Source: Castellaniella sp. (lineage in GTDB: Bacteria > Pseudomonadota > Gammaproteobacteria > Burkholderiales > Burkholderiaceae_B). Taken from it: a DNA stretch of 64,000 nucleotides. Positions 1 through 7,740 of this stretch are shown one piece after another. A program made the position numbers and the translations under genes. The notes under the pieces are model-generated. The model saw only the letters and a list, made by a program, of their open reading frames with translations, was not told the origin of the DNA and did no database searches. Every line of letters begins with the position of its first letter. The first letter of the stretch is position 1. Where the stretch lies: contig NZ_JAUCCU010000001.1 of the NCBI RefSeq assembly GCF_034675845.1, positions 2,232,001 through 2,296,000 of the forward strand. The letters are read 5' to 3'.

Positions 1-2
1 GT

Positions 3-272
3 CTGGCCAATAAGGCGGTTTCCGCCATGTCCTCGGCCCAGAATACCCATGGCGGCCAGGAGGCCACCATTCTGTCGTTCTATACCACCGTGTTTCACTG
101 GGGCGGTTTGGTGGTGGCGCCTGGGTTTACGGACCCATGTATCTTCAAGACCGGCGGGAATCCCTATGGTTATAGCCACACTCAGGGGGCGCCGTTCACC
201 GACGAGGTCCAGGCCAGCATTGGCTACCAGGCACGTCGGCTGGTGCAGTTCGCTGAAAAGATCTCTGCCTGA
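3..272 (+). CDS. wrbA: WrbA-type NAD(P)H:quinone oxidoreductase, 3' fragment
   Basis: The open frame enters from the left edge, so the 5' end lies outside the window; about 89 C-terminal residues are visible. The segment carries the WrbA signature around the flavin and active-site loops (SSAQNTHGGQE, then FHWG, GGNPYG and a Y-A-R helix near the end). WrbA proteins are soluble FMN-dependent flavodoxin-fold enzymes that reduce quinones by two electrons and limit redox cycling. The next gene starts 4-7 bases downstream, so the two may be co-transcribed. The family is clear; the physiological substrate is not. Confidence 0.85.
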   Translation: MANKAVSAMSSAQNTHGGQEATILSFYTTVFHWGGLVVAPGFTDPCIFKTGGNPYGYSHTQGAPFTDEVQASIGYQARRLVQFAEKISA

Positions 273-275
273 TCC

Positions 276-1172
276 GTGATGCACGATCCAGTGACTGCCG
301 CTGCGCCTCGCCTGGGCTTCATCGGTGCTGGCCGTCTGGCCAGCGCCCTGGCCCTGGCCCTGCAGCGGGCTGGTTTGCCGGTATGCCGGGTGGCCAGCCG
401 TCACGACGCCTCTGCCCAACACATGGCCCAACGGCTGACAGACTGTCAGGCAGTCAGCCCCCAGGCCTTGGTTGATGATTGTGCATTGGTGTTCATTACC
501 ACGCCCGATGCGGCCATTGCCCAGGTGGCACAGACGTTGTCCTGGCGTGCGGGCCAGCAGGTGGTGCACTGCAGCGGCGCCACCCCGGTTGCGGCGTTGC
601 AGGCCGCCCGCCAGGCGGGCGCGCAGGTGGGCGGTTTCCATCCCATGCAGGCTTTTGGGGTGGATGCCGGGGTGGCGGCAGATAGCCTGCCAGGCTGCAC
701 TGTCGCGATCGAGGCCGATGATCCTGAACTGCGTGCGCAATTGGGGGAATTGGCCACCCGGCTGGGCTGTAAAGGCCTGGATCTGCCGCCGGATGCGCGG
801 GTGCGCTATCACGCCTCGGGTACTTATGCTGCCCAGCATATTCATGTCCTGATGGCCGAGGCCGTGCGCTTATGGCAATCCTGGGGGGCCACTGAACAGC
901 AGGCGCTGGATGCCTTGTTGCCCCTGCTGCGCGGCACCCTGGAGTCCCTGGCCCATAGCGGGGTGGCGGCGGGCATGCCTGGCCCGGTGTCGCGCGGGGA
1001 TGTCGGCACGATACAGCAGCATCGCCACGCCTTGCAGGAATTGGACCCGGCCATGTGCCAGCTCTATGATCAGCTAGGCCAGCGCGGTGTGCGTCTGGCC
1101 GTGCAGGCCGACCGCCTGGACCCGACGCGGGCGCAGGCTATGTTGCAGCTTTTGAGGCTGCCCCCCGAATAA
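276..1172 (+). CDS. Rossmann-fold protein with DUF2520 domain (putative dehydrogenase/reductase)
   Basis: About 298 residues. The N-terminus has a Rossmann dinucleotide-binding motif (LGFIGAGRLASALA, about residues 13-26), followed by a C-terminal helical DUF2520-type domain containing HASGTYA and GPVSRGD. This layout resembles the ketopantoate reductase / F420-dependent NADP reductase superfamily, with NAD(P) as likely cofactor. GTG at 276 and ATG at 279 are both possible starts. The 3' end overlaps the convergent amidotransferase gene by 35 bases. The substrate is unknown and nothing in the context names one. Confidence 0.75.
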   Translation: MMHDPVTAAAPRLGFIGAGRLASALALALQRAGLPVCRVASRHDASAQHMAQRLTDCQAVSPQALVDDCALVFITTPDAAIAQVAQTLSWRAGQQVVHCSGATPVAALQAARQAGAQVGGFHPMQAFGVDAGVAADSLPGCTVAIEADDPELRAQLGELATRLGCKGLDLPPDARVRYHASGTYAAQHIHVLMAEAVRLWQSWGATEQQALDALLPLLRGTLESLAHSGVAAGMPGPVSRGDVGTIQQHRHALQELDPAMCQLYDQLGQRGVRLAVQADRLDPTRAQAMLQLLRLPPE

Positions 1173-1863
1173 AATTCAGTATCCAGTGTGCCAGCACGAT
1201 GCCATGTTCAGGTTGGCGCAGGCTGTGGCGCGCTGCCTGCAGACGCTGGGCATCCAGGTGGCCGCGACGTGAAGCCAGCAGGTCGGCCAAATATGCCCGG
1301 GTGAATTCCGGGTGACCCTGAATGCCTAGAAAAGTCTCGCCCACCTGCATCATATAGATTGGACAAAACCCGCTTTGGGCCAGTACGCGACCCTGGGGTG
1401 GGAGCTCAAGCACCTGATCCTGGTGGCTGGCCAGTAGCTGTAATCCATCGGCATACCAGGGACTCATCCAGGGTTCTCGTTGGACAATGGTCGTGGGGTA
1501 GATACCGAGGCCCCAGCCCCTTGGGCTGCGCACTACCTGCCCGCCCAGGGACTTGGCCATCAGTTGGTGCCCAAAGCAGATCCCTACCAGAGGCTGTTTT
1601 GCCTGCCACAGCGCACGCATGAAATCTGCGAGCTGCTTGATCCAGTCGGCATCATCATTGGCCCCGCACTTCGAGCCGGTGGTGATCCACCCATCCATCC
1701 CGCTGGCCTGCTGGGGAAACTGCCCCTGGTGGCAGGCAAAGACGGTTAACTGGACGCGTGGATCGGCGGCCTGCAGCAGGCTGCGGATCATGTCGGGATA
1801 GCTGCCATGCCGTGCTTGCAGGTCGTCGGCGACATCGTCGCATTGCAGAAGGCCAATATTCAT
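1138..1863 (-). CDS. Class I glutamine amidotransferase-like protein
   Basis: About 241 residues from the ATG at 1863. An in-frame TTG at 1875 overlaps the upstream stop codon, has a GAAGG just upstream and is a real alternative. The fold is a stand-alone GATase1 domain. The nucleophile elbow GICFGHQ carries the catalytic Cys (residue 100 counting from the TTG), and GHPEF supplies the His-Glu pair (188/190). Relatives include GMP-synthase-like amidotransferases and gamma-glutamyl hydrolases of the PuuD type. It follows the flavin reductase gene directly on the same strand, suggesting a two-gene operon. No synthetase domain is attached, so the acceptor reaction cannot be deduced. Confidence 0.75.
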   Translation of the reverse strand: MNIGLLQCDDVADDLQARHGSYPDMIRSLLQAADPRVQLTVFACHQGQFPQQASGMDGWITTGSKCGANDDADWIKQLADFMRALWQAKQPLVGICFGHQLMAKSLGGQVVRSPRGWGLGIYPTTIVQREPWMSPWYADGLQLLASHQDQVLELPPQGRVLAQSGFCPIYMMQVGETFLGIQGHPEFTRAYLADLLASRRGHLDAQRLQAARHSLRQPEHGIVLAHWILNFIRGAASKAAT

Positions 1864-1871
1864 AGACGTGG

Positions 1872-2582
1872 TCAATAGCCTTCGAATTCTTCAGCGCGGA
1901 TATTGTCTTCGTTGGCGCCGGTAGCAATCAGTAGGGCCCGCATGGCCTTGACCATGCCTTCGGGACCAGCCAGGTAAAAGCGGGGCGTGGCCAGATCGGG
2001 TACATGGCGGCGAATCATGTCGGCATTCACGCGCCCGTGTTCGGCGCCGCCGACCTGGGTCTCGGTGAAGACAGGCACGAAAGTGAAGTTCTGGTGCGTG
2101 TCGGCCAGTTGTTGGAGTTCGGTGGTATAGGCTGCCTGAGCCGGCGTGCGGTTGGCGTAGATCAGCGTGATCTGGTGCGCGGTATGGTCGTGCAGCGCCT
2201 GGACAATCATGCTGCGCGCCGGGGTAATGCCGATGCCGCCGATGATGAAAACCGCCGGGACGGTTTCGGTCTTGTGCAGGGTGAAATCCCCGAATGGCGC
2301 AATGAGTTTCACCATGGTGCCGTCCGGCGTGGCTTTGAATGCGTTTTTGAATGCCGTGCCGCGCATGCGGGTGGCGACCACGACGTGGGGCTCAAAGGGT
2401 GCATTGACAAAAGAAAACCCGTGCATCATGTCGTGCTTGGGCGTGCCTTCCGGACTGGGAAGCTTGACGTCGCAAAATTGCCCGGCCCGGATATCCAGGT
2501 CGGCGGGCTTTTCCAGCGTAAATTCCATCGAGCCTTCGGCGATATCGCGTTTCCCTATCAGTCTTACATCATAAGTCGTCAT
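1872..2582 (-). CDS. FAD-binding ferredoxin-NAD(P)H reductase-like oxidoreductase
   Basis: About 236 residues. An N-terminal flavin-binding barrel ends in a relaxed RxYSxxN motif (HGFSFVN). A nucleotide-binding domain follows with GGIGITPARSM and a late AGPEGM in place of the usual CGPxxM. The C-terminal EEFEGY is typical of this superfamily. There is no 2Fe-2S domain, so an external electron partner is expected. Its stop codon overlaps the alternative TTG start of the amidotransferase gene. It likely moves electrons between NAD(P)H and a flavin or iron-sulfur partner; the partner is not evident. Confidence 0.75.
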   Translation of the reverse strand: MTTYDVRLIGKRDIAEGSMEFTLEKPADLDIRAGQFCDVKLPSPEGTPKHDMMHGFSFVNAPFEPHVVVATRMRGTAFKNAFKATPDGTMVKLIAPFGDFTLHKTETVPAVFIIGGIGITPARSMIVQALHDHTAHQITLIYANRTPAQAAYTTELQQLADTHQNFTFVPVFTETQVGGAEHGRVNADMIRRHVPDLATPRFYLAGPEGMVKAMRALLIATGANEDNIRAEEFEGY

Positions 2583-2728
2583 GATTGTGCCTTTTGTCGT
2601 TGATCACGGAGGCGGTTCACGTCAGTGTCGGGCGGAACTCTCATCGGCAGTATAGGACTGAACGCCCCACGACGGTCCTTTGCCGCTGATGCCATCAGGG
2701 ACATCGACCAAGCCCGTGTTTGTCGCGA

Positions 2729-2757
2729 TTGACGACCATCAGAAAGCCTCACACAAT
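2729..2757 (+). promoter_or_regulatory. Putative sigma70 promoter of the trpB-like gene
   Basis: TTGACG at 2729-2734 is followed after exactly 17 bases by CACAAT at 2752-2757 (4/6 to TATAAT). It lies 45 bases before the chosen trpB start, in the 219-base gap between divergent genes. Spacing and position fit; the -10 is only moderate. Confidence 0.4.
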
Positions 2758-2801
2758 ATTCTGTTGAATTGATTCCTATCATCACTCACCCAGGATTTTC
2801 C

Positions 2802-4010
2802 ATGAGCAGCCTGCCCGATTTTGCCCCCATGCCCGATGCCGATGGTTTTTTTGGACCTTACGGAGGCCAACTGGTGCCGCCGCACCTGAAACAGGCCATG
2901 GACGATATAGGCGCTGCCTATGCCCGTATTACGCAGCGCCAGGATTTCCAGGAAGAACTCGCTCAGTTATATGCCGATTATGTCGGGCGTCCCAGCCCGA
3001 TCTTCCATGCGCGGCGCTTATCGACGCAGTTGGGCGGCGCCCAAATCCACCTGAAGCGCGAGGATCTCAATCACACGGGGGCGCATAAGATCAATCATTG
3101 CTTGGGCGAGGCCCTGTTGGCGCGCTTCATGGGCAAGAAAAAAGTCATTGCCGAGACCGGCGCAGGCCAGCATGGGGTGGCCTTGGCGACCGCTTGCGCG
3201 CTGGTGGGTATTCCCTGCGAAATTCATATGGGCCAGGTCGATATCGAAAAAGAGCACCCCAATGTCACCAAGATGCGCATTCTGGGTTGCAAGCTGGTGC
3301 CGGTCACCCAGGGGGCGGCTACCCTTAAAGAAGCCGTCGATAGCGCCTTCGAGGAATACCTGACCAACCCGGACGAATACCTGTATGCCATTGGTTCGGT
3401 GGTTGGGCCGCATCCTTTTCCCATGATGGTGCGGGATTTCCAAAGCATTGTGGGGCGCGAGGCGCGTCAGCAGTTTCTGGACCGCCATGGGCGCTTGCCG
3501 GATATGGTCGCCGCCTGCGTGGGGGGCGGCTCGAACGCAATTGGGCTGTTCACGGCCTTTTTGTCGGATGCCGATGTCCAACTGGTGGGGGTCGAACCCT
3601 CGGGCGAAGGCGTGGACAAGCCAGGACGGCATGCCGCGACACTCAGCATGGGGAAACCCGGTGCCATCCACGGCATGAAATGCTATGTGCTGGAAAATGC
3701 CGATGGCACTCCGGCGGCGGTCCACAGCATTGCCTCGGGCCTGGATTACCCAGGGGTGGGGCCGCAGCACAGCTATCTTAAAGATTTGGGGCGGGTGGAT
3801 TACCAGGCGGTGACCGACCAGGAATGTCTGGATGCCTTCATGACCCTGTCCAGGGTTGAAGGCATTATTCCGGCCCTGGAAAGCGCCCATGCCGTGGCTT
3901 GGGCGATGCGTACCGCCCCCAGCCTGTCACCCGATCAGCATATTCTGATCAATCTGTCCGGGCGGGGGGATAAAGACGCCGATTACGTCGCCAACATCCT
4001 GAATCTGTAA
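2802..4010 (+). CDS. trpB: Tryptophan synthase beta chain (stand-alone TrpB)
   Basis: 402 residues from ATG 2802, which has a CAGGA ribosome site; the longer TTG frame at 2769 is less likely. TrpB condenses indole with L-serine using PLP. The PLP lysine sits in HTGAHKIN (K96), the catalytic Glu in AETGAGQHG (E118), and the phosphate-binding loop is GGGSNAIG. The region after QHG (DIEKEHPNVTKMRILGC) departs from the common betaproteobacterial TrpB sequence. No trpA or other trp gene is nearby; the neighbours are a flavin reductase and yajQ. It may be a second TrpB or an indole-salvage enzyme. Confidence 0.85.
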   Translation: MSSLPDFAPMPDADGFFGPYGGQLVPPHLKQAMDDIGAAYARITQRQDFQEELAQLYADYVGRPSPIFHARRLSTQLGGAQIHLKREDLNHTGAHKINHCLGEALLARFMGKKKVIAETGAGQHGVALATACALVGIPCEIHMGQVDIEKEHPNVTKMRILGCKLVPVTQGAATLKEAVDSAFEEYLTNPDEYLYAIGSVVGPHPFPMMVRDFQSIVGREARQQFLDRHGRLPDMVAACVGGGSNAIGLFTAFLSDADVQLVGVEPSGEGVDKPGRHAATLSMGKPGAIHGMKCYVLENADGTPAAVHSIASGLDYPGVGPQHSYLKDLGRVDYQAVTDQECLDAFMTLSRVEGIIPALESAHAVAWAMRTAPSLSPDQHILINLSGRGDKDADYVANILNL

Positions 4011-4040
4011 GCCAGGCGGCCTGTCGGCTGTGGCCGGGTT

Positions 4041-4523
4041 TCAGTCCCGGAAATTCTGAAACTGCAGCGGCAGGTCTACATCGGTCTTGCGCAACAGCGC
4101 GATGGCTTCTTGCAAGTCATCGCGCTTTTTACCGGTGACTCGCAGCTTGTCGCCGGTGATCTGGGTTTCCACCTTGATCTTGGCTTGTTTGATGGCAGCG
4201 ATCAGTTTTTTCGAGACGGCCTGTTCGATGCCCTGGCGGATAGTGATTTTCTGGCGGGCGCCCCCCAGGTTTTCCAGTGGATCGGCCAGTTCCAGGCAGC
4301 GTACGTCAATGCTGCGGGCCGACAGCCGCCCGCGCAAAATATCCAACATCTGGTTGAGCTGAAAGGCGCTGGAGGCCGATTGGGTGATCACATAGCCATC
4401 CAATTCGAACTTGGCGTCAGTGCCTTTGAAATCAAAGCGGGTGGATAGTTCTCGGTTGGCCTGATCCACGGCGTTGGTCAGTTCGTGTTTGTCGACTTCG
4501 GAGACAGTGTCAAAGCTGGGCAT
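4041..4523 (-). CDS. yajQ: YajQ family nucleotide-binding protein
   Basis: 160 residues, the usual family length. It starts MPSFDTVSEVD and ends in the typical DLPLQFQNFRD tail. YajQ (DUF520) proteins form two RRM-like ferredoxin folds; some members bind cyclic di-GMP and act as transcriptional co-factors. Two diguanylate cyclases occur elsewhere in the window (5.8 and 35 kb), so a c-di-GMP link is possible but inferred only from family knowledge. The gene converges on trpB, 30 bases from its end. Confidence 0.93.
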   Translation of the reverse strand: MPSFDTVSEVDKHELTNAVDQANRELSTRFDFKGTDAKFELDGYVITQSASSAFQLNQMLDILRGRLSARSIDVRCLELADPLENLGGARQKITIRQGIEQAVSKKLIAAIKQAKIKVETQITGDKLRVTGKKRDDLQEAIALLRKTDVDLPLQFQNFRD

Positions 4524-4565
4524 ATTGATATCCTGAACAGTAAAACAGTAGCCTGATTGTAGGGT

Positions 4566-4886
4566 TCATAGCGTCCGCAGCACCATATACGCAGCGGTGC
4601 CGACCACAATGCTCAGCAGCGTCTGCCGGGTGCGCCATTGCAGCAAGACCACCAGAGCCACGGCCAGCAGTTCTTGCCAGATGCCAGCCGGGTTGCTGCC
4701 TGCCTGGCTGGCAACGGTGTCCACCAGCAGCAGCACCATGATGGACAGGGGCAGGGCATCGCCCAGCTTATGCACCAGGGGGTGGCGCCGCAGCCAATGC
4801 CCACCGATGAACGGCAGGGCGCGCAGGCCGACGGTTATCGCGGCCATCAGGCCAATCGCCGCTAGAACATAGTGGGTATCAGTCAT
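4566..4886 (-). CDS. azlD: AzlD family branched-chain amino acid exporter subunit
   Basis: 106 residues, nearly all hydrophobic, with about three membrane segments and a conserved GLRALPFIG stretch. AzlD is the small partner of AzlC in two-component exporters of leucine, isoleucine, valine and sometimes analogues. The start overlaps the end of azlC by 8 bases, indicating translational coupling. The length is normal for the family. Confidence 0.88.
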   Translation of the reverse strand: MTDTHYVLAAIGLMAAITVGLRALPFIGGHWLRRHPLVHKLGDALPLSIMVLLLVDTVASQAGSNPAGIWQELLAVALVVLLQWRTRQTLLSIVVGTAAYMVLRTL

Positions 4887-5577
4887 GTTGAGAATGGGCC
4901 TGGCGGCCGACGGTTGGACGTGCCGGCCGCAGTGCGGCGGCCATCAGGCTGAGTGCAATCGCAACGGCCAGGGCCTGTCCTGGCAGCACCACCAGGGCCA
5001 CCACATAGGCGGTCAGTGCAATCCAGATCGGGACCGCATCCAGCCGGACACGCCATTGTTCGACGGCCAGCACGGCAAACAGGGCCGCCAGCACAAAATC
5101 CAGGCCAGTCAGGCCAATCTGCACCCGCGCACCCAGGAATACCCCCAATGCGGTGCCCAGCACCCACCAGCCCTGGTTCAGGGCGCAGACCAGCGCCATG
5201 CGGCGTGTGCGGTCCTGCGGCTTCAAGGCGGTCAGGACAGAATAGGACTCGTCGGTCAGGGAGAAAATGCTGTACCAACGCTGCCAGCGTTGGGTCGGCA
5301 TGTGGTTCAGCAGCGACAGGCCGTAAAACACGTGCCGTAGATTCAGGACCAGGGTGGCCAGGGCGATGGTGCCCAAGGGCAGTCCGGCAGCCAACATAGG
5401 CACCATCATGAACTGCGCCGCCCCGGCGTAGATCAGCAGGCTGGATAGCAGGGCCAGCCAGCCTGCTCCACCGGCCTGGACGAATAAAAACCCGAAGACG
5501 GCACCCAAGGGGATATACCCCATGGCCACCGGGGCAGTCAGGCTGGGAATGGAGAGCGGGGTAGCAGAAGCAGACAT
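4879..5577 (-). CDS. azlC: AzlC family branched-chain amino acid exporter, large subunit
   Basis: 232 residues with several membrane helices. Family hallmarks are the early GYIPLGAVFGFL segment, AGAAQFMMVPML, and LNLRHVFYGLSL. It pairs with the overlapping azlD to form an inner-membrane exporter, usually of branched-chain amino acids. The gene is divergent from the diguanylate cyclase at 5788; the 210 bases between them show no clear operator. No Lrp-type regulator is adjacent. Confidence 0.9.
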   Translation of the reverse strand: MSASATPLSIPSLTAPVAMGYIPLGAVFGFLFVQAGGAGWLALLSSLLIYAGAAQFMMVPMLAAGLPLGTIALATLVLNLRHVFYGLSLLNHMPTQRWQRWYSIFSLTDESYSVLTALKPQDRTRRMALVCALNQGWWVLGTALGVFLGARVQIGLTGLDFVLAALFAVLAVEQWRVRLDAVPIWIALTAYVVALVVLPGQALAVAIALSLMAAALRPARPTVGRQAHSQHD

Positions 5578-5787
5578 TGGTATGCGACAGGCGCGCAGGC
5601 CTGGTTAAAGCGATCAAGCAGCAGGAATACAGCACGATAGCATGAAGCCATCCAGGCTTTGCATCCGTGCGCGGGTGCTATTTTCCTGATTCCGTCAAGA
5701 GGCGCATGCCTGGGTTGATCCGCAGGTTGGCAATGGTTAAAAACGAGGACTTATGATGAAATATCCGTTCTAAACGATGGGGGCCCC

Positions 5788-7008
5788 GTGACGCTTGATC
5801 CGACCACTATGTTGATCATCGAGGCCTTTGTTCTTTTCCTGGTCGGCGGCCTGACGTTCATGGCGGCTTTTCAGGGGGGACGAGACCGCACCTTGCTGTG
5901 GGCGGCCGTTGGCATGTGGATGGCTTGCCTGGGGTTTTTTCTAGGCGCGTTTCGGGGGCACGATGCATGGCAGACGCCTGTCATCATTGTGTCCAATATG
6001 CTGTTTATCACGTCGCATGCTTGTCTATGGACCAGCCTGAACATTTTCAGGGGCAAGCCTGTGCAGTGGCTGTATTTGGGGGTCGGGGCGTTTGTCTGGC
6101 TGCTGCTGTGCCAATGGCCTGTATTTTTCGCCAACGCCAATTGGCGTACCGCCGGTTATTCGGCCCTCAGCCTGGTGTACATCGGCGCATGCCTGATGGC
6201 CGTCAGGCCGGCCTGGCATAAATCCAATCCTGCTGCGTTGGCCATTGTGCTGTTTCTGACGTTGCATGGGCTGTTTTACCTGTACCGTATGGTGGCCAGC
6301 CCCTTGCAGTCCGCCGTCTGGCGAACCTGGCCGGATTTTGCCCTGGTCATCTTCGAAGGCCTGTTTTTTGCCGTCAGCATGTCATATGGCATTTTGATGA
6401 TGGTGCGCGCCCAGGCCGAACAAAATTATCGTTATGCTGCCTTGCATGATGCGCTGACCAAGCTTCCCAATCGCCGTGCCTTATTCGAGCGCGGTGCCTC
6501 GATGCTGGAGCACGCCCGTCAGGATCACGCCGATGTCGCCGTGCTGATGTGTGACCTGGATTGGTTTAAATCCGTCAACGACCGCTTTGGGCACGAGGCC
6601 GGCGACGAGGTCCTGGTGTGTTTTTCCCAGGTTCTGCGCGAGTGCGCGGATAAGGAGCACCTGCCTGCCCGACTGGGCGGCGAGGAATTCACCGTTTTGG
6701 CGATGAACCTGGGGCCACTCAGCGCCCAGGCACTGGCGACCCGCATTCGCATGCGGCTGGCGGATCAGGCTTCCCGCTTGCCGTGCCGGTTGACGGTCAG
6801 TATCGGGATCGCATGCGCGCAGCAGATCGACTACAACCTGGATCGTTTGCTGGCTTGTGCCGATCAGGCTCTCTATGCCGCTAAGGTATCCGGTCGGGAT
6901 TGTGTGCGGATCTGGCCGGTGCAGGTGACTCAGGCGGCCCTGGACGCATCAGCCGCCATATCCCGCGACGGCGCTGGGGCTGCGCCCCAGCATCCAGTCG
7001 ATGCCTGA
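5788..7008 (+). CDS. Membrane-bound diguanylate cyclase (GGDEF domain)
   Basis: 406 residues from GTG 5788; ATG 5809 is an alternative. The first ~200 residues form six to seven hydrophobic helices with no recognisable extracytoplasmic domain. A C-terminal GGDEF domain carries the active-site variant GGEEF. The position of the inhibitory I-site (RxxD) before it reads DKEH, so product feedback by c-di-GMP is probably absent. It should make c-di-GMP from two GTP at the inner membrane. The 3' end overlaps the convergent ung gene by 60 bases, so the last ~20 codons of both proteins share DNA. Confidence 0.88.
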   Translation: MTLDPTTMLIIEAFVLFLVGGLTFMAAFQGGRDRTLLWAAVGMWMACLGFFLGAFRGHDAWQTPVIIVSNMLFITSHACLWTSLNIFRGKPVQWLYLGVGAFVWLLLCQWPVFFANANWRTAGYSALSLVYIGACLMAVRPAWHKSNPAALAIVLFLTLHGLFYLYRMVASPLQSAVWRTWPDFALVIFEGLFFAVSMSYGILMMVRAQAEQNYRYAALHDALTKLPNRRALFERGASMLEHARQDHADVAVLMCDLDWFKSVNDRFGHEAGDEVLVCFSQVLRECADKEHLPARLGGEEFTVLAMNLGPLSAQALATRIRMRLADQASRLPCRLTVSIGIACAQQIDYNLDRLLACADQALYAAKVSGRDCVRIWPVQVTQAALDASAAISRDGAGAAPQHPVDA

Positions 7009-7740
7009 CTGTCCCTGGGCCTGCAGCCAATCGTTGGCCTGACGAAAATGTCCGCAGCCGATGAATGGCCGAGGAGGCCGCATGGCGGATAACGGCGATG
7101 GGTGGTTGGCCATCAGCACTTGCACGGGTCCGGCGGGGGCCTGTAATTCCAGCAGGTGGCTGCGTGCCTGGGCGTGGTTGCCCCACAGCATCAGCACCTT
7201 GGGGCGGGATTCGCGCAGTACGCGCATGATCAGGGCGTCGGTAATGTGTTCCCAGCCCTTTTTGGCGTGTGAAGCCGGCTGATGAGCTTCGACCGTCAGG
7301 GACGTATTCAGCAGCAGCACGCCCTGACGGGCCCAGCGCACCAGGCTATTGCGTGGGGGGTGTTCGGGTGCACCGTATTCCTGGGCCAGCTCCTTGAACA
7401 TATTGCGCAGACTCGGCGGGGTGGGGCAGAAATCCGGCACGGAAAACGCCAGGCCCTGCGCCTGATTGGGGCCGTGGTAGGGGTCTTGTCCGACAATGAC
7501 CACCTGCACGTCCTCGGGGGGAATCTCGATCAGGGCGCGGAACGGCCGCAATGGATAGATTTCCGCTCCCTGGGCCAGTCGTTCGGACAGCATAGTATCG
7601 AGTCGGGACAGTACGTTCTGCAGATGAGGCGCCTCTAGTGCAGTGCGCCACGCCAGCGGCAGGGCTTCGATCTGCGTGCGCAATGAACCCTGGAAAGCAT
7701 TGAGGACTTCGGTGGGCTGTAATCCGGTCATAGGGGGCAT
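6949..7740 (-). CDS. ung: Uracil-DNA glycosylase
   Basis: 263 residues. Family I UDG motifs are present: the water-activating GQDPYHG (D86) and the leucine-intercalation loop HPSPLSAMR (H213). The enzyme removes uracil from DNA to start base-excision repair. The body ends at GIDWML as in typical Ung, but about 12 extra residues follow because the frame runs into the 3' end of the convergent cyclase gene. Its first codons overlap the 3' end of the MocR gene by 13 bases. Another ATG at 7731 is possible. Confidence 0.95.
   Translation of the reverse strand: MPPMTGLQPTEVLNAFQGSLRTQIEALPLAWRTALEAPHLQNVLSRLDTMLSERLAQGAEIYPLRPFRALIEIPPEDVQVVIVGQDPYHGPNQAQGLAFSVPDFCPTPPSLRNMFKELAQEYGAPEHPPRNSLVRWARQGVLLLNTSLTVEAHQPASHAKKGWEHITDALIMRVLRESRPKVLMLWGNHAQARSHLLELQAPAGPVQVLMANHPSPLSAMRPPRPFIGCGHFRQANDWLQAQGQSGIDWMLGRSPSAVAGYGG

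Noticed and set aside
4011..4040. Terminator between trpB and yajQ
   Set aside because: Only a 5-bp GC stem is visible and it lacks a T-run on either strand.
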